Positions 1-10,678 of a DNA stretch of 64,000 nt are shown one piece after another. Origin of the DNA: Manihot esculenta (lineage: Eukaryota > Streptophyta > Magnoliopsida > Malpighiales > Euphorbiaceae). The stretch covers positions 23,478,500-23,542,499 of the forward strand of contig NC_035164.2 in assembly GCF_001659605.2 (NCBI RefSeq), given 5' to 3'. A program made the position numbers and the translations under genes. Below the pieces are notes generated by a model, which ran no database searches, had not been told where the DNA came from, and saw nothing but the letters and a program-made list of their open reading frames with translations. Each line of letters begins with the position of its first letter. Within the stretch, counting starts at the first letter, position 1.

Positions 1-385
1 AAAAAGGTGTGAATCACTTAGATTAGACTCATTCACACAGAAAAAAATCCTATCTTCTTTTGGATCATCTTATTCTCGATCTCAGATCATCAAATAATAT
101 AAAATTTTTCTTTTTTTCTCATAGAAAATTATTATATACAGTAATGATGTACAAAATATATAGATTTTAATTATCCATTATAATAAAATACACATAAAAG
201 TCATTGTGATTAATGGATTTAATAAAATTATTACACATATAATAATAATAATTTTGAAATTTCTCCTTTCGTAGGCTATAAATAAGAAATAATGAAATAG
301 TTTATAGAGAAATTTAAGAGGATCAAACAAAGAAAAACATAAATACCTTGAATGATTGGGTGAGAGTGTTAGAAGGAAGACAAGT
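1..385 (-). other. 5' end (5'UTR exon and part of intron 1) of a MATH gene that continues left of the window
   Basis: The stretch matches the 5' ends of genes C (around 14303) and D (around 33157). On the minus strand a short 5'UTR exon of about 40 nt ends at 347 with CAAG|GTATTT, a good donor, and positions 346 down to 1 are the start of intron 1. The coding exons must lie to the left, outside the window. Identity to the gene D 5' end is very high from about position 150 onward, so the missing gene is probably a close copy of D. The call rests on homology and splice signals, with no coding sequence visible here. Confidence 0.6.
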
Positions 386-400
386 TCTTGAAAATCAGAT

Positions 401-430
401 ACTGCAATATATATATATATAAAATAAAGA
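401..430 (-). promoter_or_regulatory. TATA-type core promoter of the left-edge MATH gene
   Basis: An (AT)n tract runs into AAAATAAAG, which reads on the minus strand as CTTTATTTT followed by TATATATATATAT. It lies about 20-30 bp upstream of the presumed transcription start of the short 5'UTR exon ending at 347. The same arrangement precedes genes C and D. The start site itself is inferred from spacing. Confidence 0.5.
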
Positions 431-1140
431 CAAGCCTCAATTACTTGTAAATTTATCTTTTCATATTCTGACCCATCTCTTACTTTTCAATTTCCATGAT
501 TCTTTCCTTTTTATATCAAGGAATTACTTGCACAGTGTGTGTGCTTTATTCCCTTCCTTTCTTTCCTTAATTATCCTATAAACTTTTTATAATTTATAAT
601 GTGGTTTTTCAAATTTAATAAAATTCAAAATTTATACCCGCTTGTTTAAAAAAAAAAGTATATTTAAAAATATTTTTCATGGAAAATATATTTTTATATT
701 TTTTATAGAAAATATTAAAAATATTTTTTATAGAAAATATTAAAAATATTTTTTTTGAAAATATTTTTTAACAAAATAATTTATTTTATATTTTTTAATT
801 TTAATATGAAAAATAAAATATATTAATAAATTTATGTATATAATTGTTAATAAATTCTCAAAATATAAAAAATAACTTAATTTTTTTATTTTAAAAAATA
901 TTTTTCATTAATTAATATTTCTAAGTGTTCTAAATACTTAAAAATATGAAAAATTATTTATTTGAAAAATATTTTCTTCAAAATAAATGAAGTTTTAGTT
1001 ATTAATATTTTAGTGAAAAATAATTTAATATCTATGATACTATTTTATCAAAATAGTCACTTTATTAAATTATATAGTTTAATCATTTTAATTTTAATAA
1101 TTTATATAATTTATTTCAATAGATTAGTTTAGGTTGTAAA
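431..1140. other. AT-rich upstream spacer, no gene
   Basis: Extremely AT-rich sequence made of repeated AAATATTTTT-like runs. No open frame with recognisable content. It is repeated with small changes at 33241-33915, and more loosely at 14400-15100 upstream of gene C, so it travels with the gene family as 5' flanking DNA. Confidence 0.6.
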
Positions 1141-1890
1141 AGACGCTCTACACAACCAATTCCTCCTTAAGTTTAGTTTGATTAGGAAATATTTTCTAAT
1201 TAAACACTAGTTAACAAATTGCCAAGAAACGTACTTGAGGTTCTTCACTTTTCAACTGTTAACTGCTTTAAGAAATAGAGAAATCTAATTCTAATTTTGC
1301 CAACCATGTGGTTTAGTTAAATCATGCAATTAATTGTCACTTGTATTCAAACAATCTAAGCAATTACAGAACTAAATCATTCAAACTAACAATATATAGT
1401 TATGCAATTAAAAGCAACGAGCCCTTATTGATTCTAATAGCAATGCAATAATAACATGAAGAACAAGTTGTATAAATACTGAAAAAATGGAAGTTTGACA
1501 ATGGAGTTTCAGATCTCGCAATTCATAACAAAACTGAAATTTTCCCCGCTTCAACTAGAAGAAGATGTGTTTAGCCATTCATGGTGCGCAAAGAATACAT
1601 AAAGAGAAAAGAAAGAAGAAAAGAAGAGAAGTGTGGCGCCGCTGATGTTGCATGTTTACTGTTGGTTGCTACCTTTTTATAGATGCAAAAATCCTAGATC
1701 AGTCCTTTATGAGATGAAATTCCTTTTTGACTTGGTGTTTGATTCATTCCTTACTTGTATTTCTTCATAAATAGACTTTCTTGGGTGAAAGAATTCTTTT
1801 TTGCAGAGTGTTTGATATGTTTCAGATATGCCTTGATGTGTTTGAGATAGGATATAACTTTTAAAATTTGAATTTCTATAATTTCCGCGT
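1141..1890. other. Unidentified spacer, no gene recognised
   Basis: Moderately AT-rich DNA with only short open frames that match nothing I recognise. It is carried intact in the duplicate at about 33915-34674. It could be the internal part of a decayed non-autonomous element, but no terminal repeats are visible. Confidence 0.4.
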
Positions 1891-2068
1891 TTCTGCACTT
1901 TTCTACTGGTGACAATCGATTTTGGCAAATCGACTGCCCCAATCGCGAGTCTGTGATGTCTTGTTTTTCTCTGTTCTGCGGTAATTGATTTGGATAAATT
2001 GCTTGCCCCAATCGTTTATGTGCTGTCCTGTCCTTCTCAGTTTCTGCGGTAATCGATTTGACATATCA
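1891..2068. repeat. Imperfect tandem repeat of about 75 bp, roughly 2.5 copies
   Basis: Units contain a variant of GGTAATCGATTTGGATAAATTG followed by CTTGCCCCAATCG, then a T/C-rich stretch ending in TCTGCGG. The copies are diverged. The duplicate at about 34675-34852 is the same. No function is evident. Confidence 0.55.
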
Positions 2069-2304
2069 AAACTTGACTTTTGGCTTCTTCTTCCCTCCAC
2101 TTGTGCAGCCTCCTTGGTCATTCTTTGAAGTTGATTGGGCCAAATCAACTTTTCAACACTTTTAGGCCATTTTTCACCAAGTTTCCATTTTCCATCATTT
2201 TTTGCAAAATATAATCAAAAGCATAAAATTAGATAGAAAATATATGGTTTAGCATCGATAATAATAAAAAAATGTGCCTAATTTATGTTCGATCACATGT
2301 TAAG

Positions 2305-2800
2305 CCACAAGGCAGAAATCTGTTAGATCATCCGAGTATCAGTCCTGTAACACAAGGCATCTCATGCCAGGCCACAAGACGGAAATCTATCAGACCATCC
2401 GGGTATTAGTTCTGCAATACAAGGCATTTCATGCTAGGCCACAAGGCGGGAATCCGTCAGCCCATCCAAGTGTTAATCCCGAAACATAAGGCATCTAATG
2501 CCAAGTCACAAGACGAGAATCCGTCAGGTCATCCGGGTGTCAGTCCTGCAAAACAAAGGTATCTCATGCCATGCCACAAGGCGAGAATCTGTCAAGCCAT
2601 CCGAGTGTCAGTTCCACAAAATGAAGACATCTCATGTCAGGCCACAAGGTAGGTCTACGCTACGCCGACCAATCAGGTGTTAGTCTCATTTCACAAAAGG
2701 TTTCTAAGGTATCTTATTCCAGGCCATAAGACAGGTAAATGCCAGATCGACCAACTGAGCACTAGCTCCATTTCACAAAAAGTCTCTAAGGCATTTATTA
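2305..2800. repeat. 67-bp minisatellite, about 5 full copies plus degraded ends
   Basis: Each unit begins CCACAAG(G/A)C(G/A)GAAATC, continues with a CATCCG(A/G)GTNT(C/T)AGT core and ends AAGGCATCTCATGCCAGG; the first unit measures 67 bp. The last two units diverge and lengthen after 2640. Short open frames crossing it are repeat artefacts. The duplicate at about 35089-37895 is split by a solo LTR inserted in the second unit. Confidence 0.75.
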
Positions 2801-2964
2801 CTGTTCTTACAATCACTCTCTGAAATCTAAAAGTTTTTTAGAAGGAAGAAAGCCCATTGTAGGCGGGCATGACTTTTTGACGATCAACAAAGGTGGGATG
2901 GACTGCTAGGTGAGCGAGTGAAGTCTGCAAGGAGAAAAATGAACAGAAACTCATCAAGACTGGT

Positions 2965-3115
2965 TGGGATAAGAAAATGCTCGGAAGCGTGCCAGAGCTA
3001 GAAAATGCCTGGAAGCTCGTTAAGTCTAGTCAGAACTGGAAAATGCCCAGAAGTACGCCATGACTGAAAAATGCCCAAAAGCTCGTTAGGGGTAAAGAAT
3101 GCCCAGAAGATCAAT
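2965..3115. repeat. Short degenerate tandem repeat, unit about 30-38 bp
   Basis: Five successive occurrences of (A)AAATGCC(C/T)(A/G)GAAG(C/T)(T/A)CG with spacers of variable length. The same array lies at about 38060-38215 in the duplicate. It directly follows the 67-bp minisatellite, so both may be parts of one unidentified old element. Confidence 0.5.
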
Positions 3116-3129
3116 AGGTTTTAATATTT

Positions 3130-5000
3130 CTAAAATTATTGCGGGATAAATCTTAAACAATCCAACTTAACACATAAATTTCAAAATTTAAGCTCCACAA
3201 TTAAATATAGCCAGTATGAAATTGCCATAGCTTTAAGAATTTTAGATGCAGAAGTCATAAGAATGCCATCCTCATTGCGAAAAACCAACTTAATCTAATC
3301 ATACCAGATCGAACAATCCCTACATCAATGTTCATTTTAACAAAATCATAAGGTGGTCGACACCAACTTCCAAGCATAGGAAGAATTATAAAATTATTCT
3401 TTAAATTATTTAGCATGAACATGTGATTTATCTAATACTTCAATAAAATGTTTTAAGCAAATTAAATCTTACAAATATAGAAAAGCATAAATAATGCGAA
3501 ATTACTTTGAGTCTATTTCGTAGTAGAGAGTTTTGAATTTAAATAAACTGATTTTTCTCTATTAAACCTTATTAATTTTACACAAACTTTAGTGATAGAG
3601 GTTTTTCTATAAGAAATGACTCTCATTTCTCTTATCCATAAAAAGTGTATGTGTAAAACTTATAATGGATAGAGAGAGCCGAGAGACAATTATATATATA
3701 TATTGACTTAATTTAGTACGTTCATCAATGAATAAATACTATTTATTTTAATTAAATAAACATTGTTTAACATTATCTCCCTTGATAAAATTTTAGCCCA
3801 GTGTAAATTTTTATATTCTCTCACTCTTGATATGATAATTAAATAATATAAATTAGATGTGTATGGAATAAACAAATTCTTTCATTATGTTTTTCATAAA
3901 TATCGTGCTAAATAAATTATTAAGTGTGAACTATGATAATTATACATTATTTAGTCATATACTCCTTTCATATACCAAATACTAATAATTTATCATAGTA
4001 GGATCATAATGGATATATGTATAATATATCATTGTCCACATTAATATCTTAAAAGCCTTTTTGTTTTCCATCGTTAATTATATGCACACAATCATAATAA
4101 AACAGAAAATTTATAAAAGTATATCAAAAACCACATCATTGAACTCAAAGTATTTCATAGTTAATACATCATCTTGAATTTCTTTGATTGTAATATTTTA
4201 ATCAATAATCTATAATCATGAGATCACTCTTATATACGTAATAAATACTCTTTATCTCTGAATTTTCTCCTTAACACTAATTAAGAAAAATATATCATTT
4301 TTAGAAAAAAAATATTATTGCAGAATTATACCAATAAATTGTCAGCAGCTCAATAATCAATGATATTGTTGATTGCCCAAGCCCTTAGATAAAATTATGC
4401 ATTCATAATACATAAATTGCAATTTTAAAATATACCACAAATTATGCTTGACAATGCAGTGAAAAACTATATTGCCTTTTGCTCCTTCTATTAGGAGGAA
4501 CAAATATTCAAAAAATAGACTTTTTATTGCCAATGCATTCAGCAGATTCTGAATCAAAATATCTATTTTCAAGTGATTAGATTTTCTAAAATGAGTATGT
4601 AGCCTTTAGTTTCCTTAAAAGCATCTAAAACTTTCTTTGTAGCTTTTTTATAATATACACTAAATTATTCACAACAAATAACATAACGTTTTTATTATAT
4701 TCCGTTAGGTTCCATATCATTTTTTGACATTGTTTAAAACTAAATTCATATCTTTTCTTTCGTCTTACATAATATGTTCAAATCATTTACAACAAGCAAT
4801 AAGTCATCGATACACAGAATTAAGAAAATAAACTTACTCGCACAAACTTTAGTGGTATCACAAAATTTTACATTCATTTATATATATAATTTCCTTATTT
4901 TTTATATCCCAATTAGAAGAAACTATGCAATGAAGCAACTACTTCTCGTAAACATACTGTGTGCAATGATTATTACATACAACATTGATGCATAAATAAA
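3130..5000 (-). mobile_element. Degraded Ty1/copia remnant (RT, RNase H, 3' LTR start)
   Basis: Read on the minus strand from about 4960 to 4780, a decayed copia reverse transcriptase is visible: KFIFLILCIDDLLLVVND matches the family YVDD box region. From about 4620 to 4350 the RNase H region is recognisable by an HLKI...GYLFLL-like block with stops and frame changes. Further down, near 3775, the sequence CAAGGGAGATAA then TGTTAAAC resembles the polypurine tract and LTR start common in plant copia elements, which would put LTR sequence at about 3130-3772. No target duplication found. Duplicate at about 38225-40095. Confidence 0.6.
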
Positions 5001-6118
5001 TACAGTTAATATTTTTTAAAAAAATGAAAATCTGCTATGTCACTATAAATTTTTGAGACCTCTCCTTCATACATATTCCTTTTTAGGACCAACTACGTTT
5101 ATTTGTTCTATCACCATTGGTTTATCATCCAATGTATATTATCCAACATAGAATAGCCAATGTAATGTTATTCTATATACAACCCATGTACTCGAATTTT
5201 TTTCGTTTTTTTCTAATCAGAGTCCTATTAGTCAATACTAGCTATTCTTGTAATACCCGGCTAAACTCCGGTATCAGAATTCCTACCGTCCGGTGGAATC
5301 TCGGATGTCGGAACCTCTAGAAGGGTAGAGTCATGTTTTTATGAAATGTTTTTATGTATTTCATGTTTTTAAGTAAGAGATTAAATGAGTTTTTGCATGA
5401 AATCAACCTTGGAGGAAGACCCAGGTTCGGCCGCCAAACCTCAAGTTCGGCCGCCGAACATGCATGCACTTCGGGAGTGCCTTAGGCCCCCGAAAACATG
5501 AGCGAGGGAAGTCCAGGTTCGGCCGCCGAATATGGCATGCATGCGGAGGCACGTTAGGCCCCCGAAAGTGGCCTGGCCAGCCACTATAAAGGGGTCCCCA
5601 TATCCGAACGGGCGAGATTTTCTCCCCATCTTCGGCCAAGGTGAGTTCTCCGTCGCCCCTTGTCGATTTTGAGTTCCTTCCTTCGAGTTTTCTTGATTTT
5701 CATGAGTTTGCAACTTGGTTTTGAAGATTTTGAACAAAAGAACGAGTTTTAGAAACTTGGAGATCTAAGGGTGGATTTCTCCTCATCTTCGAGTTGGATC
5801 GCTTCTCCTCTCGGTTTTCAAGAGGTAAGCCTAGATCCGACCCGCCTTGCATGTTTTAAGTAAGTTTTAAGTTGATTTATGGAGTAGAAATGCATGTGTA
5901 GGATTTTATTGAGTTTTTGGTGATTTTTGAGTTTATGTACAATGTGGGTTGTGTGTATGTGTTTAATGTGTATTGGTTGGGGCTTAGGATAGTTTGAGAC
6001 CCCTGTGAGCTGATGGATGTGAGTATGCATGTTGTAGAATAGGATTTTGCATGATTGATTGTTTGGAGACTTGGTTGTGCATGTTGGAGCTGAGTTTCTG
6101 CCCTTTGGTAGAACTCAG

Positions 6119-6350
6119 GTTCGGCCGCCGAAGGGACTTTCGGCCGCCGAACCCGCTTGTGGAGGTAGCTTTCGGCTGTCGAAACTTGCCCCGAAAGATG
6201 ACTTTCGTCTCTGGAGGGCAGTTTCGGCCGCCGAACATGCATGAGTTTCGTCTCTGGAAGGGACTTTCGGCCGTCGAAGGTGCCGCCGAAAGTGGCTGAG
6301 TTTCGGCTCTGGAGGGACTTTCGGCCGCCGAACCTGCCGCCGAAAGTGCC
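6119..6350 (+). repeat. Array of the 13-mer TTCGGCCGCCGAA in the family-1 LTR
   Basis: At least four full copies plus variants (TTCGGCTGTCGAA) and half sites (GCCGCCGAA). The 13-mer is a hyphenated palindrome: arms TTCGGC and GCCGAA around one C. The array closes with a larger inverted repeat, ACTTTCGGC at 6317-6325 and GCCGAAAGT at 6339-6347. It is very CpG-rich in an AT-rich region. A shorter array lies upstream of the TATA box at 5429-5570. Confidence 0.85.
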
Positions 6351-6736
6351 CTGTCCAGCCTTCTTTTGCATGTTTTCTATGATTATTGTAAGGTGTTTTA
6401 GGGGGTTTTTGGGGAGTATTTTTAGAGTTATGTTCATGTATGTTTGGTCCCTCATTTGAGTCCACCTGTGTAGGTTCGGACCCGAGGAACCGAGGACCCC
6501 AGCAGTGAGATAGCTGCTTCGGTGTTTTGTCAGAGCTAGCCAGAGGTGAGTGGAATAAACCTTACTGTTTTAAGATAATGAAAGTTCTAGCATGATTCAC
6601 GCATCATGAATGCCATGAGATATATTAAGTTGTTTGCATTAGAATTCACGAATATGTTGCATTGCACATTATGTTGTTGATGTGGGTGGATGTTGGATGA
6701 TCCTTTAGCCCTGGTATGATATGTTATGATGAGAAA

Positions 6737-6814
6737 GTCCAGGTTGTGCCTGCACTACGCCCCTGGCACCATGTAAGAGAAAGTCCGGGTTGTGCCTGCA
6801 CTACGCCGCCGGCA
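6737..6814 (+). repeat. Tandem stem-loop pair in the family-1 LTR
   Basis: Two units share the loop TTGTGCCTGCACTACGCC. In the first, CCAGG (6739-6743) pairs with CCTGG (6762-6766). In the second, CCGG (6785-6788) pairs with CCGG (6809-6812), so the A:T pair of the first stem has become G:C. Both units open with GTCC and close with GGCAC. Equivalent arrays with other loops are at the same LTR position in the other families. Confidence 0.75.
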
Positions 6815-7451
6815 CGATTAATTATGTATGAGGGCTATTGGTGACAAGTCTATCCTTTATGTGAATTGTTTGTGATGTGATGCATACCATGAAAGCATGA
6901 AGTTAATTAAATATTATATTAGTATTCTGCTCACTGGGCTCTAGTAGCTCACCCCTCTCCCTTCACCTCCAGGTTTGCAGGTACGGGCTAGTTCAGGAGG
7001 TCAGCAAGTGTAAAGAGAGGTTTATGTAATAGCTAGTAGTGGACATGAAAATGATGTAATGATGTTAATGAACGGTTATGTAATGTAATTTATGTCCTTG
7101 AGAATTAGTTAATGTGCTTGACCCTAATATGTTAGCGGATCCCTTGATACATGATTTATAAATGAATTAATGATGTTTTATGCGATCCAAGCATATTGTA
7201 TGTTATGATACCCCATTGGAGCATTTGTTGAGGACTCTAGTGTGAGGTTTATGTTTATGAGATGTGCATGCACAGGTTATGCTTGGAAACAGAAAAGAAA
7301 AATTTTTATAGCTTATGAACATGTTTGACCATGTATGGGATTCCACAGGTACTCAGGGAGGTATGTTAGGCTTGCTACGGGTCCCGGCGGCCTTAAGCCG
7401 ACCTGGATCCTAGCGCCGGTAGCGGTCCGGTTTCCGGGTCATTACAATTCT

Positions 7452-7924
7452 AATGGTTTTTTATAAAATAGATGATTAAAAATTCAATGAGTTAGTTTTT
7501 CATGAATCACTCTTTAGTTACTCTTTAGTCAAAATTTCAAATACTATCTTAAATGCTATTTGATGTTGCAACTTTGTTTTTTTCTCCTATATCCTAAAAA
7601 AATTGAGAATCGCAATAGCAAATAAGCGTGAAGCACTTAACATTTATTTAAAATGTGAATTTCTCTCCCATAAATTAGGAGACAAATAAATAACTTTTGT
7701 TATCTACAAAAAAAGTGATGCATGTCAATGTACTTATGGTCATAAAATTAAGAGATGAGAGTATAATCAACTTGTAATAAAAAAACATGTAATCAATAAC
7801 TAATCAGTGGCATTTGACTTAGATTTAGGCAAGACGAGAATTAAAATAGAAATAAAAGCAAGGATTGATAAAATAAGAGAGAATTAATATGATATAAGAA
7901 ATCCCAGAAACAACATGGAAGTGC
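7452..7924. other. Intergenic spacer between solo LTR and MATH exon fragment
   Basis: AT-rich DNA, duplicated at 42509-42981. No gene or repeat structure recognised. It is the 3' flank of the MATH copies A and B. Confidence 0.5.
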
Positions 7925-8377
7925 TTACGAAATTTTAAGCTTTCCAAGACCCAAATCCTCCTTGTACAGCTTCCAACGAACATTAGCTAATGCTAGTTTC
8001 TCTTTAGCTCCAAGCCAATCCACATTAGCCTGCTTGATTTCACTTTCTAGATTTTTTCCATTCTTCTAAATCTTTGGAAGCTTCATTATTGGATTTCTCC
8101 AACTCAACCAAAACAGACTTCTTATGAGCAACAATATCTTCCTTCTGGGTAATTAAGAGTTGAATTTCAGCTCCTTGTTTTTCTTCTTCTTTTGAAAGTC
8201 TTGAGAATTCAGGCTCCATGTAACGTAGCTCCTCGTGTCTTTGTGCCAATTTTGCATCAAGAACAACAATTTTTTCGGACAGAGATGTTTTGCGAGCTTG
8301 CGCAGTTTCTGCAGTGTTTATAGCCATAGAAACTCTCTCTCCAAATTCTGCCAGGTGAGAGAGAAGATCTTCCAGAA
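7925..8377 (-). pseudogene. MATH/coiled-coil gene fragment, copy A (3' part of last exon only)
   Basis: Matches the coiled-coil end of the MATH family from the stop codon (7925-7927) back to a point equivalent to about 43438 in copy B, where the match ends inside the exon. An extra T in the run near 8051-8057 shifts the frame, so the usual C-terminus after EEWKK is lost. Nothing of the MATH domain or the earlier exons is present. The sequence is closest to copy B, so this is the truncated partner of pseudogene B in the A/B duplication. Confidence 0.85.
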
Positions 8378-8935
8378 TTATGATACGGATCCAATAGGAC
8401 AAATTTCTAACAATGGTGTGGAGTAAACTTATGTCCTTCAAATGGATCTAAAAAGAGTTTAAAATCATATTCATATGATCCATATATATTTGGAGTGTGT
8501 TTCAACTCATATGGGACAGATTTGGTACAACACTTACAATCATAGGTTTAAGGAGCCTAATCAAACCTATGGGTTAAAACTATACAAAGGAAAGCCTAAA
8601 GTAAAGATCAAGAAAAGATTTTGTGAAAATTTAACTTTGTTATGATGGACTTATTATGTTTTATTATTTAAACACTTGTTTTACTTAGGCTTGTATTCTG
8701 GTTATATTTTATCTTTTAAGTTTTAGAGTGTTGAGCCATGTTTTGGACTTATGTTTTAATATTTATGTATTTGATGTATTATTTTAGCGTGTGGTTGGAC
8801 TTGGATCTTGTGTATAGTTCGGTCAGACCTAAAAAGAGTGTCTTAGGGTTTTATTTTCTCTCCTTACTATATAAGGATAAGAAACACTTGTAAGAGGCAG
8901 TTTTGAATCAAAATTTTAAAAATAAATTAAATTTT
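8378..8935. other. Unidentified segment at the broken end of copy A; possibly a decayed LTR element
   Basis: Begins where MATH homology stops. Features that hint at the 3' end of an LTR retrotransposon on the plus strand are an AGGAGCCTAATCAAACC-like stretch near 8549 and a promoter-like region (CTTACTATATAAGG) near 8863. No terminal repeats, protein match or target duplication could be established. Confidence 0.25.
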
Positions 8936-10195
8936 TAAAAATAAATAATATAAATAAATTTTTAATAATTAATACTTAACATTAAATTAAATTTTAAAAA
9001 TAAAGTTATTAAGTAACAAAACATAAACAAATTTGAAGTTAAAATAAATTTAAAAAAAAGAAATACAAGGAAAGGAAAATGGAGTTCTGAAGGCTATTTA
9101 AGTAATTTTGATACAAATAACCTTAATTGAAATTATTTCTTCAAAATCAATTCTCCTAAAAATTCAAGAGAATTGAATTTTTATATTCTTGTTAAACACA
9201 AAAATTAAGAAAAATAATTATATATTTATTTGTAAATGTTTAATTTTGAAAAGTAGAAAAAATTATATATTTTTATAAATAAGCTTTTATAAATATATAT
9301 TAAAAATAGCTCTTTTATTATATTAATTCAAATAAGAACTGATTTTAAAAAAGAAAATAAGAACTAATTTAATTAATATTTTTTTTATAAAGTTTTAGCT
9401 AATTAAAATTAAAAGAATTGAAAAAATTTTATTGCCAACAAAATTTTAATTGAACAAAGTAATAAATAGTAATCGAATTAGTTAAAATTAGTGAAGAAAT
9501 TTTAAAATTGAATTATAATTGACAAAAATTAAAAAGATTTAGATTTTTTTATTATCAAAGTTCATCCAAATCGGTAATCAAATATTAAATAATATTTTCA
9601 ATGCCACAACAGTAATTATACTAATAATTCTAATTTTCAATTTTAAATAATGGCTAAAATTTATAAATTTTTAAAATTGGATTAAAATTGTTAAAATTAA
9701 AACAATTGGCTATAATGATAAAGGCCTTAAAGATAATTTGAAGTTTTTTTTTTATTATTATAGTGTTGTCTTTTTAAACAAAATGAATAAAATATTTAAG
9801 TAGTAGTAGGGTGAAATCGAAAAAATCAATTTAATTGATTTAATTTGAAATTTTAATTTAATTGTTTATTTATTTTAATTTTTATATTAAATTTTTTATT
9901 TAATTTAATTTAATTTAATTGTTAATTTTAAAAATTTTAATTATCTCAATTGAATTCAGTTTTGATAAAAAAATAAAAAGATAAAACTAAATTAATTAAT
10001 AATAATAATATATTATTTTTAATAATATAAAGAGATTATACCATATAATAAAAATAAAAATATTTTAATTAAATTTTAAAATATTAAAAATAAAAAATTT
10101 ATTAAAAAATTTAATTTAATTTAATTTTTATAAATAATAAAATATTAATTTTTAAATTATTTAATTTAATTTAATTTAAAATGGAATCCAGAGGA
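8936..10195. other. AT-rich 3' flank of gene C, shared with gene E
   Basis: Low-complexity AT-rich DNA, no gene. It resembles 50640-51665 left of gene E in several long stretches, including the run with TTAATACTTAACATTAAATT, and in part the DNA left of gene D. It is thus the flank carried along with the gene block. Confidence 0.5.
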
Positions 10196-10678
10196 TGCTG
10201 ACTCCAACAAGGGAGCAAAAGTTATCAAGCCAGGCCGTAGGACTTCATCAGTTTCTATATGTCATGTGCAGAGTAACGGTGGACGATGAGGAAAGAAAAT
10301 TGTTGATGAAAAATAAAATATTAAAATATTATTTTCCCCCTAATTTTAAGTATGATTAAATGAATTATTCCACATCAACATATTTAAAGAGATTACTGTA
10401 AAAATCTCTCAATCTAAGAGCGTGAGATACCATGGTCTTACAATCTTAATTTTACACTCTATTTGAAAAGTATGAAACTATAAAATATTTTTATAATTAA
10501 TTAAATAAATAATTTCAATTTTCTTAAAAATAAATACTAATATAAATAAATACCCAATTTTAAATGATACACAGATTCAAACAAGAGTACTAAGATTGAA
10601 AGAAAAGTAAAGACCCATCACTCAACAGACCATAATATATATATAACATAAGCAATCAGTGAACCAACATTGAAGTGA

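Larger units (their letters stand above)
5249..7446 (+). mobile_element. Solo LTR of a Ty3/gypsy element (family 1), TSD ATTCT
   Basis: A 2198-bp LTR begins TGTAATACCCGGC and ends GGGTCATTACA, flanked by the 5-bp target duplication ATTCT at 5244-5248 and 7447-7451. No internal element is left, so it arose by LTR-LTR recombination. Parts: 13-mer array at 5429-5570; TATA box TATAAAG at 5585; donor-like AAGAG|GTAAG at 5825; second 13-mer array at 6119-6350; acceptor-like TGTGTAG at 6473; donor-like CAGAG|GTGAGT at 6546; stem-loop pair at 6737-6814; acceptor-like TTTGCAG at 6980. The same insertion with the same TSD is at 40345-42503. Confidence 0.92.
150..8377. repeat. Segmental duplication, copy A (partner about 32960-43438)
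   Basis: The block contains, in order, the 5' end of a MATH gene, AT-rich spacer, two minisatellites, a copia remnant, a solo LTR and a piece of a MATH last exon. The same order recurs at about 32960-43438 with only a few substitutions per kilobase by eye. The offset is 32784 up to about 2380, then 35096 because the partner holds an extra solo LTR, then 35057 because the partner solo LTR lacks 39 bp. Homology stops abruptly at 8377, inside the MATH exon, where copy A runs into unrelated sequence. Confidence 0.85.

Noticed and set aside
431..1140. AT-rich runs as a possible matrix attachment region or replication origin
   Set aside because: Composition alone does not support either, and similar AT-rich DNA fills most gaps in the window.
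2305..2800. Regular repeats with spacers resembling a CRISPR array
   Set aside because: The repeats are contiguous 67-bp minisatellite units that diverge along their whole length, in a plant nuclear context and without cas genes.
5877..6455. Long antisense open frame (192 codons) rich in FGGR, RRPK and SAAE in the solo LTR, and similar frames in every LTR
   Set aside because: These are translations of the 13-mer array, which has no stop in several frames. The frames change with motif number and match nothing else.
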